Source of the DNA: Saccoglossus kowalevskii
Taxonomy: Eukaryota; Hemichordata; Enteropneusta; Harrimaniidae
Length of the DNA: 41,101 nucleotides
NCBI RefSeq assembly: GCF_000003605.2
Contig: NW_003156438.1
Coordinates: forward strand, 1-41,101
Direction of reading: 5' to 3'
Below the pieces are notes generated by a model. The model ran no database searches, was not told where the DNA came from, and was given only the letters and a program-made list of their open reading frames with translations. Position 1 is the first letter of the stretch. Each line of letters begins with the position of its first letter. Below are positions 22,022-32,777 of the stretch, piece by piece. The translations under genes were made by a program, and so were the position numbers.

Positions 22022-22919
22022 ATTCCACTTGAGGGTGTTTATTCTGTTCTACGTCATAGGGTTTTATGAACATCAACTGTACACACTAGTCCACTTGCGG
22101 GTGTTCATTCAGTTCTACGTCAATTGGTTATAAACATCAGCTGTACACACTAGTTCACTTGAGGGTGTTCAATCAGTTCTACGTCATAGGATTATGAACA
22201 TCAACTGTACACACTAGTCCACTTGAGGGTGTTCATTCAGTTCTACGTCATAGGGTTATGAACATCAACTGTACACACTGGTCCACTTGAGTGTATTCAT
22301 TCTGTTCTACGTCATAGGGTTATGTACATCAATTGTAAACACTAGTCCACTTGAGGGTGTTCATTCTGTTCTACGTCATAGGGTTATCAACATTAACTGT
22401 ACACACTAGTCCACTTGAGGGTGTTCATTCAGTTCTACGTCATATGGTTATGAACATCAACTGTACACACTAGTCTACTTGGGGGTGTTCATTCTGTTTT
22501 ACGTCATAGGGTTATGAACATCAACTGTACACACTAGTCCATTTGAGGGTGTTTATTCAGTTCTACGTCATATGGTTATGAACATCAACTGTACACACTA
22601 GTCTACTTGAGAGTGTTCATTCTGTTCTACGTCAATTGGTTATAAACATCAGCTGTACACACTAGTTCACTTGAGGGTGTTCAATCAGTTCTACGTCATA
22701 GGATTATGAACATCAACTGTAAACACTACTCCACTTGAGGGTGTTCATTTTATTCGACGTCATAGGGTTATGAACATCAACGGTAAACACTAGTCCACTT
22801 AGGGGTGTTCATTCTGTTCTACGGCACAGGGTTATGAACATGAACTGTACACACTAGTTGACTTGAGGGTGTTCATTCTGTTCTACGTCATAGGGTTATG
22901 AACATCAACTGTAAACACC
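22022..22919 (+). repeat. P block, copy 5, with a conversion-like patch
   Basis: 898 bp, with CGTCAATTGG at 22118, GAGTGTATT at 22289 and CGACG at 22755, all at standard distances. From about 22,634 to 22,722 the usual units (GGGTTATAAAC, TTGGGGGTG / TTCACTTTG) are replaced, without length change, by a second copy of the CAATTGG ... GGATTATG stretch. The patch includes the rare TTCAATCAG, found otherwise at 22170 in this same block. Confidence 0.85.
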
Positions 22920-23367
22920 AGTCCACTTGATGGTGTTAATTTTGTTCTACGTCATAGGGTTATGAACATCAACTGTAAACATTAGTCCACTTAAGGGTGT
23001 TCATTTTGTTCTACGTCATAGGGTTATGAAACTCAACTGTAAACATTACTCCACTTAAGGGTGTTCATTCTGTTCTACGGCACAGGGTTATGAACATGAA
23101 CTGTACACACTAGTTGACTTGAGGGTGTTCATTCTGTTCTACGTCATAGGGTTATGAACATCAACTGTACACACTAGTCTGCTTGAAGGTGTTCATTCTG
23201 TTCTACGTCATAGGGTTATGAACATCAACTGTAAACACCAGTCCACTTGAGGGTGTTCATTTTGTTCTACGTCATAGGGTTATGAACATCAACTGTAAAC
23301 ACCAGTCCACTTGAGGGTGTTCATTTTGTTCTACGTCATAGGGTTATGAACATCAACTGTACACACT
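22920..23367 (+). repeat. R block, 7-unit form
   Basis: Lacks the opening TGCCTGAAGG unit. GAAACTCAAC is at 23028, and the next ACTTCAC-type unit (here ACTTCAG) starts 340 bp later. It follows P copy 5 directly. Confidence 0.85.
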
Positions 23368-23943
23368 ACTTCAGTTGAGGGTATTCATTCTGTTCTATGT
23401 CATATGGATATGAACATCAACTGTAAACACTACTTCACTTGAGGGTATTCATTCTGTTCTACGTCATAGGGTTATGAACATCAACTGTACACACTAGTCT
23501 ACTTGGGGGTGTTCATTCTGTTCTACGTCATAGGGTTATCAACATTAACTGTACACACTAGTCCATTTGAGGGTGTTCATTCAGTTCTACGTCATATGGT
23601 TATGAACATCTACTGTACACACTAGTCTACTTGAGGGTGTTCATTCTGTTCTACGTCATAGGGTTATGAACATCAACTGTAAACACTAGTCCACTTGAGG
23701 GTGTTCACTTTGTTCTACGTCATAGGGTTATGAACATCAACTGTACACACTACTCCACTTGAGGGTGTTCATTTTATTCGACGTCATAGGGTTATGAACA
23801 TCAACGGTAAACACTAGTCCACTTAGGGGTGTTCATTCTGTTCTACGGCACAGGGTTATGAACATGAACTGTACACACTAGTTGACTTGAGGGTGTTCAT
23901 TCTGTTCTACGTCATAGGGTTATGAACATCAACTGTACACACT

Positions 23944-24455
23944 AGTCTGCCTGAAGGTGTTCATTCTGTTCTACGTCATAGGGTTATGAACATCAACTGT
24001 AAACACCAGTCCACTTGATGGTGTTAATTTTGTTCTACGTCATAGGGTTATGAACATCAACTGTAAACATTAGTCCACTTAAGGGTGTTCATTTTGTTCT
24101 ACGTCATAGGGTTATGAAACTCAACTGTAAACATTACTCCACTTAAGGGTGTTCATTCTGTTCTACGGCACAGGGTTATGAACATGAACTGTACACACTA
24201 GTTGACTTGAGGGTGTTCATTCTGTTCTACGTCATAGGGTTATGAACATCAACTGTACACACTAGTCTGCTTGAAGGTGTTCATTCTGTTCTACGTCATA
24301 GGGTTATGAACATCAACTGTAAACACCAGTCCACTTGAGGGTGTTCATTTTGTTCTACGTCATAGGGTTATGAACATCAACTGTAAACACCAGTCCACTT
24401 GAGGGTGTTCATTTTGTTCTACGTCATAGGGTTATGAACATCAACTGTACACACT
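23944..24455 (+). repeat. R block, 8-unit form (512 bp)
   Basis: Complete, with TGCCTGAAGG at 23948, GAAACTCAAC at 24116 and the following ACTTCAC unit at 24456. It is the same length as the copies at 16.4, 33.7, 36.0 and 40.1 kb. Confidence 0.88.
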
Positions 24456-25087
24456 ACTTCACTTGAGGGTATTCATTCTGTTCTATGTCATATGGTTATG
24501 AACATCAACTGTACACACTAGTCTACTTGGGGGTGTTCATTCTGTTTTACGTCATAGGGTTATGAACATCAACTGTACACACTAGTCCATTTGAGGGTGT
24601 TTATTCAGTTCTACGTCATATGGTTATGAACATCAACTGTACACACTAGTCTACTTGAGAGTGTTCATTCTGTTCTACGTCATAGGGTTATAAACATCAA
24701 CTGTAAACACTAGTCCACTTGGGGGTGTTCACTTTGTTCTACGTCATAGGGTTATGAACATCAACTGTAAACACTACTCCACTTGAGGGTGTTCATTTTA
24801 TTCGACGTCATAGGGTTATGAACATCAACGGTAAACACTAGTCCACTTAGGGGTGTTCATTCTGTTCTACGGCACAGGGTTATGAACATGAACTGTACAC
24901 ACTAGTTGACTTGAGGGTGTTCATTCTGTTCTACGTCATAGGGTTATGAACATCAACTGTACACACTAGTCTGCCTGAAGTGTTCATTCTGTTCTACGTC
25001 ATAGGGTTATGAACATCAACTGTAAACACCAGCCCACTTGAGGGTGTTCATTCTGTTCTACGTCACAGGGTTATGAACGTCAACTGT
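24456..25087 (+). repeat. Right part of P and join to X
   Basis: One ACTTCAC unit fused into TATGGTTATG, then CTACTTGGGGG / TTTTACGTC, CCATTTGAGGG, GAGAGTG, TTCACTTTG, ATTCGACG (24803), TTAGGGGTG and GTTGACTTG as in P. Then comes a TGCCTGAAG unit with one G missing, followed by AGCCCACTTGAGGG and GAACGTC units (V type), and X begins. P, R, V and X meet within about 150 bp. Confidence 0.65.
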
Positions 25088-25735
25088 AAACACTACTCCA
25101 CCTGAGGGTTTTCATTTTATTGTACGTCATAGGGTTATGAACATCAACTGAACACACTAGTCTTCTTGATTGTGTTCATTCTGTTCTACGTCATAGAGTT
25201 ATAAACATCGACTGTACACACAAGTCTACTTGAGTGTGTTCATTTTGTTCTACGTCATAGGGTTATGAACATCAACTGTACACACTAGTCCACTTGAGGG
25301 TTTTCATTCAGTTCTACGTCTTGGGGTTATGAATATCAACTGTACACACTAGTACACTTGATGATGTTCATTCTGTTCTACGTCACAGGCTTATGAACAC
25401 TAACTGTACACAATAGATCACTTGAGGGTGTTCATTCAGTTCTACGTCATAGGATTATGAACATCAACTGTACACACTAGTCCACCTGAGGGTGTTCATT
25501 CAGTTCTACGTCATAGGGTTATGAACATCAACTGTACACACTAGTCCACTTGAGGGTATTCATTCTGTTCTACGTCATAGGGTTATGAACATCAATTGTA
25601 AACACTAGTCCACTTGAGGGTGTTCATTCTGTTCTACGTCATAGGGTTATAAACATCAACTGTAAACACTAGTCCACTTGGGGGTGTTCACTTTGTTCTA
25701 CGTCATAGGGTTATGAACATCAACTGTAAACACTA
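25088..25735 (+). repeat. X block, copy 4
   Basis: Order as at 4.7 kb: ACTCCACCTGAGGG / ATTGTACGTC, CTTCTTGATTG, CAAGTCTACTTGAGTG, CGTCTTGGGG, ACACTTGATGATG, CACAGGCTTATG (25387), GATCACTTG, GGATTATG, then CCACCTGAGGG where the 4.7 kb copy has CACGTG. Confidence 0.72.
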
Positions 25736-25798
25736 TTCCACTTGAGGGTGTTTATTCTGTTCTACGTCATAGGGTTATGAACATCAACTGTACACACT

Positions 25799-26951
25799 AC
25801 TTCACTTGAGGGTATTCATTCTGTTCTATGTCATATGGATATGAACATCAACTGTAAACACTACTTCACTTGAGGGTATTCATTCTGTTCTATGTCATAT
25901 GGATATGAACATCAACTGTACACACTACTTCACTTGAGGGTATTCATTCTGTTCTATGTCATATGGATATGAACATCAACTGTAAACACTACTTCACTTG
26001 AGGGTATTCATTCTGTTCTACGTCATAGGGTTATGAACATCTATTGTAAACACCAGTCCACTTGAGGGTTTTCGTTCTGTTCTACGTCATAGGGTTATCA
26101 ACATTAACTGTACACACTAGTCCACTTGAGGGTGTTCATTCAGTTCTACGTCATATGGTTATGAACATCTACTGTACACACTAGTCTACTTGGGGGTGTT
26201 CATTCTGTTCTACGTCATAGGGTTATGAACATCAACTGTACACACTAGTCCACTTGAGGGTGTTCATTCAGTTCTACATCATATGGTTATGAACATCAAC
26301 TGTACACACTAGTCTACTTGAGGGTGTTCATTCTGTTCTACGTCATAGGGTTATAAACATCAACTGTAAACACTAGCCCACTTGGGGTTGTTCATTCTGT
26401 TCTTCGTCATAGGGTTATGAACATCAACTGTACACGCTAGTCTACTTGAAGGTGTTCATTCTGTTCTACGTCATAGGGTTATGAACATCAACTGTAAACA
26501 CCAGTCCACTTGAGGGTGTTCATTTTGTTCTACGTCATAGGGTTATGAACATCAACTGTTCACACTAGTTCACTTGAGGGTGTTCATTTTGTTCTACGTC
26601 ATAGGAATATGAACATCAGCTGCAAACTTACTTCACTTGAGGGTATTCAATCTGTTCTACGTCATAGGCTAATAAACATCAACTGTACACACTATTCCAC
26701 TTGAGGGTGTTTATTCTGTTCTACGTCATAGGGTTTTATGAACATCAGCTGTACGCACTAGTTCACTTGAGGGTGTTCATTCAGTTCTACGTCATAGGAT
26801 TATGAACATCAACTGTACACACTAGTCCACTTGAGGGTGTTCATTCAGTTCTACGTCATATGGTTATGAACATCAACTGTACACACTAGTCTACTTGGGG
26901 GTGTTCATTCTGTTCTACGTCATAGGGTTATGAACATCAACTGTACACACT
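25799..26951 (+). repeat. Q block, long form, copy 2
   Basis: Matches 15,225-16,380 at an offset of 10,574 bp, including the four consecutive ACTTCAC units, GGGTTTTCG, CTTCGTCATA (26402), GTTCACACTAG and TTCAATCTG. The offset drops to 10,573 at GGCTAAT (26667) because CTGCAAACTTAC lacks one base compared with CTGCAAACACTAC. The homology ends in an indel-rich stretch. Confidence 0.85.
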
Positions 26952-26956
26952 AGTCC

Positions 26957-27085
26957 ACATTGAGGGTGATCCATTCACTTCTATGTCATAGGGTTATGAA
27001 CATCACTGTACACACTAGTCTACTTGAAGGTGTCATTCTGTCTACGTCATAGGGTTATGAACATCAACTGTAAACCACCAGTCCA
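26957..27085 (+). other. Indel-rich stretch at the Q/U join
   Basis: Within about 130 bases: CCACATTGAGG (extra base), GGTGATCCATTCAC (extra and changed bases), CATCACTG (A lost), GGTGTCATT (T lost), CTGTCTACG (T lost) and AAACCACCAG (extra C). It lies exactly where Q homology ends and U-type units begin. It is either a low-quality assembly join or a real end-joining scar. Confidence 0.6.
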
Positions 27086-27207
27086 CTTGAGGGTGTTCAT
27101 TCTGTTCTACGTCACAGGGTTATGAACATCAACTGTACACACTAGTCCACTTGAGGGTGTTCATTCTGTTCTACGTCATAGGGTTATGAATATCAACTCT
27201 ACACACT

Positions 27208-27241
27208 AGTCCATTTGTTATGAATATCAACTGTTCACAGT
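27208..27241 (+). repeat. Truncated 34-bp unit
   Basis: Same join as at 9039. It has CTGTTCACAG where the others have CTGTACACAG, a private change. Confidence 0.8.
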
Positions 27242-28201
27242 AGTCTACTTGAGGGTGTTCATTCTGTTCTACGTCATAGGGTTATGAACATCAACTGTAA
27301 ACACTAGTCCACCTGAAGGTGTTCTTACAGTTATACGTCATAGTGTTATTAACACTAACTGCACTCACTAGTCCTATTGAGAGTGTTCATTATATTCTAC
27401 GTCATAGGGTTATGAACATCAACTATACACACTAGTCATCTTGAGGGTTTTCATTCTATTCTACGTCATAGGGTTATAGACATCAACTGTACACACTATT
27501 CCACTTGAGGGTGTTTATTCTGTTCTACGTCATAGGGTTATGAACATCAACTGTACACACTAGTCTACTTGAAGGTGTTCATTCTGTTCTACGTCATAGG
27601 GTTATGAACATCAACTGTAAACACCAGTCCACTTGAGGGTGTTCATGCTGTTCTACGTCACAGGGTTATGAACATCAACTATACACACTAGTCCACTTGA
27701 GGGTTTTCATTCTATTCTACGTCATAGGGTTATGAACATCAACTGTACACACTAGTCCACTTGAGGGTGTTCATTCAGCTCTACGTCATAGGGTTATACA
27801 CATCAACTGTAAACACTAGTCCACTTGGGGGTGTTCACTTTGTTCTACGTCATAGGGTTATGAATATCAACTGTAAACATTAGTCCACTTGGGGGTGTTC
27901 ATTCTGTTCTACGGCACAGGGTTATGAACATCAACTGTACACACTAGTTGACTTGAGGGTGTTCATTCTGTTCTACGTCATAGGGTTATGAACATCAACT
28001 GTAAACTCCAGTCCACTTGAAGGTGTTCATTTTGTTCTACGTCATAGGGTTATGAACATCAACTGTACACACTAGTTCACTTGAGGGTGTTTATTTTGTT
28101 CTACGTCATAGGGATATGAACATCAACTGTAAATACTACTTCACTTGAGGGTATTCATTCTGTTCTACGTCATAGGGTAATAAACATCAACTGTACACAC
28201 T
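27208..28201 (+). repeat. U block, copy 2
   Basis: Opens with the 34-bp truncated unit, then ACCTGAAGG / CAGTTATACG (27311), TCCTATTGAGAG, CATCTTGAGGG, TATAGACATC, TTCATGCTG, CAGCTCTACG and CGGCACAGGG. From ACCTGAAGG to CGTCAATTGG is 987 bp, one unit less than copy 1: the second TATAGACATC unit is missing. TTCATGCTG is shared only with copy 3. Confidence 0.8.
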
Positions 28202-28335
28202 ATTCCACTTGAGGGTGTTTATTCTGTTCTACGTCATAGGGTTTTATGAACATCAACTGTACACACTAGTCCACTTGCGGGTGTTCATTCAGTTCTACGT
28301 CAATTGGTTATAAACATCAGCTGTACACACTAGTT
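28202..28335 (+). repeat. P block, left fragment
   Basis: Two P units, with CGTCAATTGG at 28298, then a TTATAAACATCAGCTG join into a GGGTATTC unit that begins T copy 1. The rest of P is absent. Confidence 0.7.
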
Positions 28336-29200
28336 CACTTGAGGGTATTCATTCTGTTCTACGTCATAAGGTTATGAACATCAACTGCAAACCCTAGTCT
28401 ACTTGAGGGTGTTCATTCTGTTCTACGTCATAAGGTTATAAACATCAACTGTAAACACTAGTCCACTTGGGAGTGTTCACTTTGTTATACGTCATAGGGT
28501 TATGAACATCAACTGTATACACTAGTTCACTTGAGGGTGTTCATTGTGTTCTACGTCATAAGGTTATGAACATCAACTGTACACACTAGTCCATTTGTTA
28601 TGAATATCAACTGTACACAGTAGTCTACTTGAGGGTGTACATTCTGTTCTACGTCATAGGGTTATGAACATCAACTGTAAACACTAGTCCACCTGAGGGT
28701 GTTCTTACAGTTATACGTCATAGTGTTATTACACCAACTGCACACACTAGTCCTATTGAGAATGTTCATTATGTTCTACGTCACAGGGTATGAACATCAA
28801 CTATACACACTAGTCATCTTGAGGGTGTTCATTCTGTTCTACGTCATAGGGTTATGAACATCAACTATACACACTATTCCACTTGAGGGTGTTTATTCTG
28901 TTCTACGTCATAGGGTTATGCACATCAACTGTACACACTAGTCCACTTGAAGTTGTTCATTCAGTTCTACGTCATAGGGTTATAAACATCAGCTGTAAAC
29001 ACTAGTTCACTTGAGGGTGTTCATTCAGTTCTACGTCATAGGATTATGAACATCAACTGAACACACTAGTCCACTTGAGGGTGTTCATTCAGTTCTACGT
29101 CATAGGGTTATGAACATCAACTGTACACACTAGTCCACTTGAGGGTATTCATTCTGTTCTACGTCATAGGGTTATGAACATCAATTGTAAACACTAGTCC
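28336..29200 (+). repeat. T block, copy 1
   Basis: Contains CATAAGG, CTGCAAACCCTAG, TTGGGAGTG / GTTATACGTC, GTATACAC, a TTCATTGTG unit, the 34-bp truncated unit (28588), CAGTTATACG, TCCTATTGAGAATG, CATCTTGAGGG, TTATGCACATC and CTTGAAGTTG (28949). It matches T copy 3 at 2,428 bp, rising to 2,430 after two single-base losses (GTGTTATTACACC and CAGGGTATG). Confidence 0.8.
28588..28621 (+). repeat. Truncated 34-bp unit
   Basis: The same CCATTTG / TTATGAATATC join as at 9,039, here preceded by a normal GAACATCAACTG unit instead of the GAATATCAACTC unit found before the copies at 9.0, 27.2 and 30.0 kb. Confidence 0.8.
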
Positions 29201-29740
29201 ACTTGAGGGTGTTCATTCTGTTCTACGTCATAGGGTTATAAACATCAACTGTAAACACTAGTCCACTTGGGGGTGTTCACTTTGTTCTACGTCATAGGGT
29301 TATGAACATCAACTGTAAACTCTAGTTCACTTGAGGGTGTTCATTTTGTTCTACGTCATAGGGATATGAACATCAACTGTAAACACTACTTCACTTGAGG
29401 GTATTCATTCTGTTCTACGTCATAGGGTAATAAACATCAACTGTACACACTATTGCACTTGAGGGTGTTTATTCTGTTCTACGTCATAGGGTTTTATGAA
29501 CATCAACTGTACACACTAGTCCACTTGAGGGTGTTTATTCTGTTCTACGTCATAGGGTTTTATGAACATCAACTGTACACACTAGTCCACTTGAGGGTGT
29601 TCATTCAGTTCTACGTCATATGGTTATAAACATCAGCTGTACACACTAGTTCACTTGAGGGTGTTCATTCAGTTCTACGTCATAGGGTTATGAACATCAA
29701 TTGTAAACACTAGTCCACTTGAGGGTGTTCATTCTGTTCT
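29201..29740 (+). repeat. Mixed units with a single-unit duplication
   Basis: Includes GGGATATG and GGTAATAAAC units, then the 66-bp GTTTATT / GGTTTTATG unit twice in a row (starting ATTGCACTTG and AGTCCACTTG), a one-unit tandem duplication at about 29,451-29,582. No larger block is identified. Confidence 0.55.
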
Positions 29741-29744
29741 ACGT

Positions 29745-29945
29745 CATAGGGTATAAACATCAACTGTAAACACTACTCCACTTGGGGTGTTCACTTTGTT
29801 CTACGTCATAGGGTATGAACATCAACTGCAACCCTAGTTTACTTGAGGGTGTTCATCTGTTTACGTCATAGGGTTATAAACATCACTGTAACACTAGTCA
29901 CTTGGGGGTGTTCACTTTGTTTACGTCATAGGGTTATGAACAACA
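29745..29945 (+). other. Stretch of many single-base deletions
   Basis: In 200 bases there are about ten small losses: GGGTATAAAC, CTTGGGGTG, GGGTATGAAC, CTGCAACCC, TTCATCTG, TGTTTACG twice, CATCACTG, GTAACAC and AGTCACTTG. Units elsewhere are nearly indel-free. This density suggests uncorrected reads or a collapsed join in the assembly instead of biology. Confidence 0.65.
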
Positions 29946-30610
29946 ACTGTACACACTAGTTCACTTGAGGGTGTTCATTGTGTTCTACGTCATAAGGTTA
30001 TGAATATCAACTCTACACACTAGTCCATTTGTTATGAATATCAACTGTACACAGTAGTTTACTTGAGGGTGTACATTCTGTTCTACGTCATAGGGTTATG
30101 AACATCAACTGTAAACACTAGCCCACCCGAGGGTGTTCTTACAGTTATACGTCATAGTATTATTAACACCAACTGCACACACTAGTCCTATTGAGAATGT
30201 TCATTATGTTCTACGTCACAGGGTTATGAACATCAACTATACACACTAGTCATCTTGAGGGTGTTCATTCTGTTCTACGTCATAGGGTTATGAACATCAA
30301 CTATACACACTATTCCACTTGAGGGTGTTTATTCTGTTCTACGTCATAGGGTTATGCACATCAACTGTACACACTAGTCCACTTGAAGTTGTTCATTCAG
30401 TTCTACGTCATAGGGTTATAAACATCAGCTGTACACACTAGTTCACTTGAGGGTGTTCATTCAGTTCTACGTCATAGGATTATGAACATCAAATGTACAC
30501 ACTAGTCCACTTGAGGGTATTCATTCAGTTCTACGTCATAGGGTTATGAACATCAACTGTACACACTAGTCCACTTGAGGGTATTCATTCTGTTCTACGT
30601 CATAGGGTTA
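29946..30610 (+). repeat. T block, copy 2 (partial)
   Basis: Starts at the TTCATTGTG unit, then CATAAGG, GAATATCAACTC, the truncated unit (30022), CCACCCGAGGG, CAGTTATACG with GTATTATTAACACC, TCCTATTGAGAATG, TTATGCACATC and CTTGAAGTTG. It lacks the left part of copies 1 and 3, which falls in the deletion-rich stretch. Confidence 0.72.
30022..30055 (+). repeat. Truncated 34-bp unit
   Basis: Same join as the other four truncated units. It is followed by AGTTTACTTG instead of AGTCTACTTG. Confidence 0.78.
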
Positions 30611-30765
30611 TGAACATCAACTGTAAACACCAGTCCACTTGATGGTGTTCATTTTGTTCTACGTCATAGGGTTATGAACATTGACTGTACACACTAGTTC
30701 ACTTGAGGGTGTTCATTTTGTTCTACGTCATAGGGATATGAACATCAACTGTAAACACTACTTCA

Positions 30766-31630
30766 CTTGAGGGTATTCATTCTGTTCTACGTCATAAGGT
30801 TATGAACATCAACTGCAAACCCTAGTCTACTTGAGGGTGTTCATTCTGTTCTACGTCATAAGGTTATAAACATCAACTGTAAACACTAGTCCACTTGGGA
30901 GTGTTCACTTTGTTATACGTCATAGGGTTATGAACATCAACTGTATACACTAGTTCACTTGAGGGTGTTCATTGTGTTCTACGTCATAAGGTTATGAACA
31001 TCAACTGTACACACTAGTCCATTTGTTATGAATATCAACTGTACACAGTAGTCTACTTGAGGGTGTACATTCTGTTCTACGTCATAGGGTTATGAACATC
31101 AACTGTAAACACTAGTCCACCTGAGGGTGTTCTTACAGTTATACGTCATAGTGTTATTAACACCAACTGCACACACTAGTCCTATTGAGAATGTTCATTA
31201 TGTTCTACGTCACAGGGGTATGAACATCAACTATACACACTAGTCATCTTGAGGGTGTTCATTCTGTTCTACGTCATAGGGTTATGAACATCAACTATAC
31301 ACACTATTCCACTTGAGGGTGTTTATTCTGTTCTACGTCATAGGGTTATGCACATCAACTGTACACACTAGTCCTCTTGAAGTTGTTCATTCAGTTCTAC
31401 GTCATAGGGTTATAAACATCAGCTGTACACACTAGTTCACTTGAGGGTGTTCATTCAGTTCTACGTCATAGGATTATGAACATCAACTGTACACACTAGT
31501 CCACTTGAGGGTATTCATTCAGTTCTACGTCATAGGGTTATGAACATCAACTGTACACACTAGTCCTCTTGAGGGTATTCATTCTGTTCTACGTCATAGG
31601 GTTATGAACATCAATTGTAAACACTAGTCC
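30766..31630 (+). repeat. T block, copy 3
   Basis: Full-length partner of copy 1 at an offset of 2,428 bp (CATAAGG 28366 to 30794; truncated unit 28588 to 31016). Private changes include AGTCCTCTTGAAG and AGTCCTCTTGAGG. After about 31,630 the sequence turns to ATCAACATT units, whereas copy 1 continues with TTATAAAC units. Confidence 0.8.
31016..31049 (+). repeat. Truncated 34-bp unit
   Basis: Fifth copy of the CCATTTG / TTATGAATATC join, 2,428 bp from the copy at 28588 and moved with its block. Confidence 0.8.
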
Positions 31631-31945
31631 ACTTGATGGTGTTCATTCTGTTCTACGTCATAGGGTTATCAACATTAACTGTACACACTAGTCCACTTGA
31701 GGGTGTTCATTCAGTTCTACGTTATGTGGTTATGAACATCAACTGTACACACTAGTCTACTTGGGGGTGTTCATTCTGTTCTACGTCATAGGGTTATGAA
31801 CATCAACTGAACACATTAGTCCACTTGAGGGTGTTCATTCAGTTCTACGTCATATGGTTATGAACATCAACTGTACACACTAGTCTACTTGAGGGTGTTC
31901 ATTCTGTTCTACGTCATAGGGTTATGAACATCAACTGTAAACACT
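31631..31945 (+). repeat. Q-like units before U copy 3
   Basis: Five units: ATCAACATT, a GTTATGTGG unit (both CpG and flanking bases changed), CTACTTGGGGG, CTGAACACATTAG and CTACTTGAGGG. They resemble the middle of Q and lead into U without the truncated unit. Confidence 0.6.
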
Positions 31946-32777
31946 AGTCCACCTGAAGGTGTTCTTACAGTTATACGTCATAGTGTTATTAACACTAACT
32001 GCACTCACTAGTCCTATTGAGAGTGTTCATTATATTCTACGTCATAGGGTTATGAACATCAACTATACACACTAGTCATCTTGAGGGTTTTCATTCTATT
32101 CTACGTCATAGGGTTATAGACATCAACTGTACACACTATTCCACTTGAGGGTGTTTATTCTGTTCTACGTCATAGGGTTATGAACATCAACTGTACACAC
32201 TATTCTACTTGAAGGTGTTCATTCTGTTCTACGTCATAGGGTTATGAACATCAACTGTAAACACCAGTCCACTTGAGGGTGTTCATGCTGTTCTACGTCA
32301 CAGGGTTATGAACATCAACTATACACACTAGTCCACTTGAGGGTTTTCATTCTATTCTACGTCATAGGGTTATGAACATCAACTGTACACACTAGTCCAC
32401 TTGAGGGTGTTCATTCAGCTCTACGTCATAGGGTTATACACATCAACTGTAAACACTAGTCCACTTGGGGGTGTTCACTTTGTTCTACGTCATAGGGTTA
32501 TGAATATCAACTGTAAACATTAGTCCACTTGGGGGTGTTCATTCTGTTCTACGGCACAGGGCTATGAACATCAACTGTACACACTAGTTGACTTGAGGGT
32601 GTTCATTCTGTTCTACGTCATAGGGTTATGAACATCAACTGTAAACTCCAGTCCACTTGAAGGTGTTCATTTTGTTCTACGTCATAGGGATATGAACATC
32701 AACTGTAAACACTACTTCACTTGAGGGTATTCATTCTGTTCTACGTCATAGGGTAATAAACATCAACTGTACACACT
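31946..32777 (+). repeat. U block, copy 3 (shortest)
   Basis: Thirteen units from ACCTGAAGG (31951) to the P start. The offset to copy 2 is 4,640 bp at ACCTGAAGG and 4,576 at CGTCAATTGG, because one unit (the TTCACTTGAGGG / GTTTATTTTG unit at about 28.07-28.13 kb) is missing here, with a seamless join at GTCATAGGGATATG. It is followed by P, R and Q in order. Confidence 0.82.

Larger units (their letters stand above)
22755..24803 (+). repeat. 16-unit higher-order repeat, two periods of 1,024 bp
   Basis: The ATTCGACGTC marker lies at 22755, 23779 and 24803, exactly 1,024 bp (16 x 64) apart. Each period contains an R block, an ACTTCAC unit and the right part of P. The periods are equal in length although the first lacks the TGCCTGAAGG unit and has an extra ACTTCAC unit, so a loss and a gain compensate. 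This is the clearest tandem higher-order repeat in the window. Confidence 0.75.
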
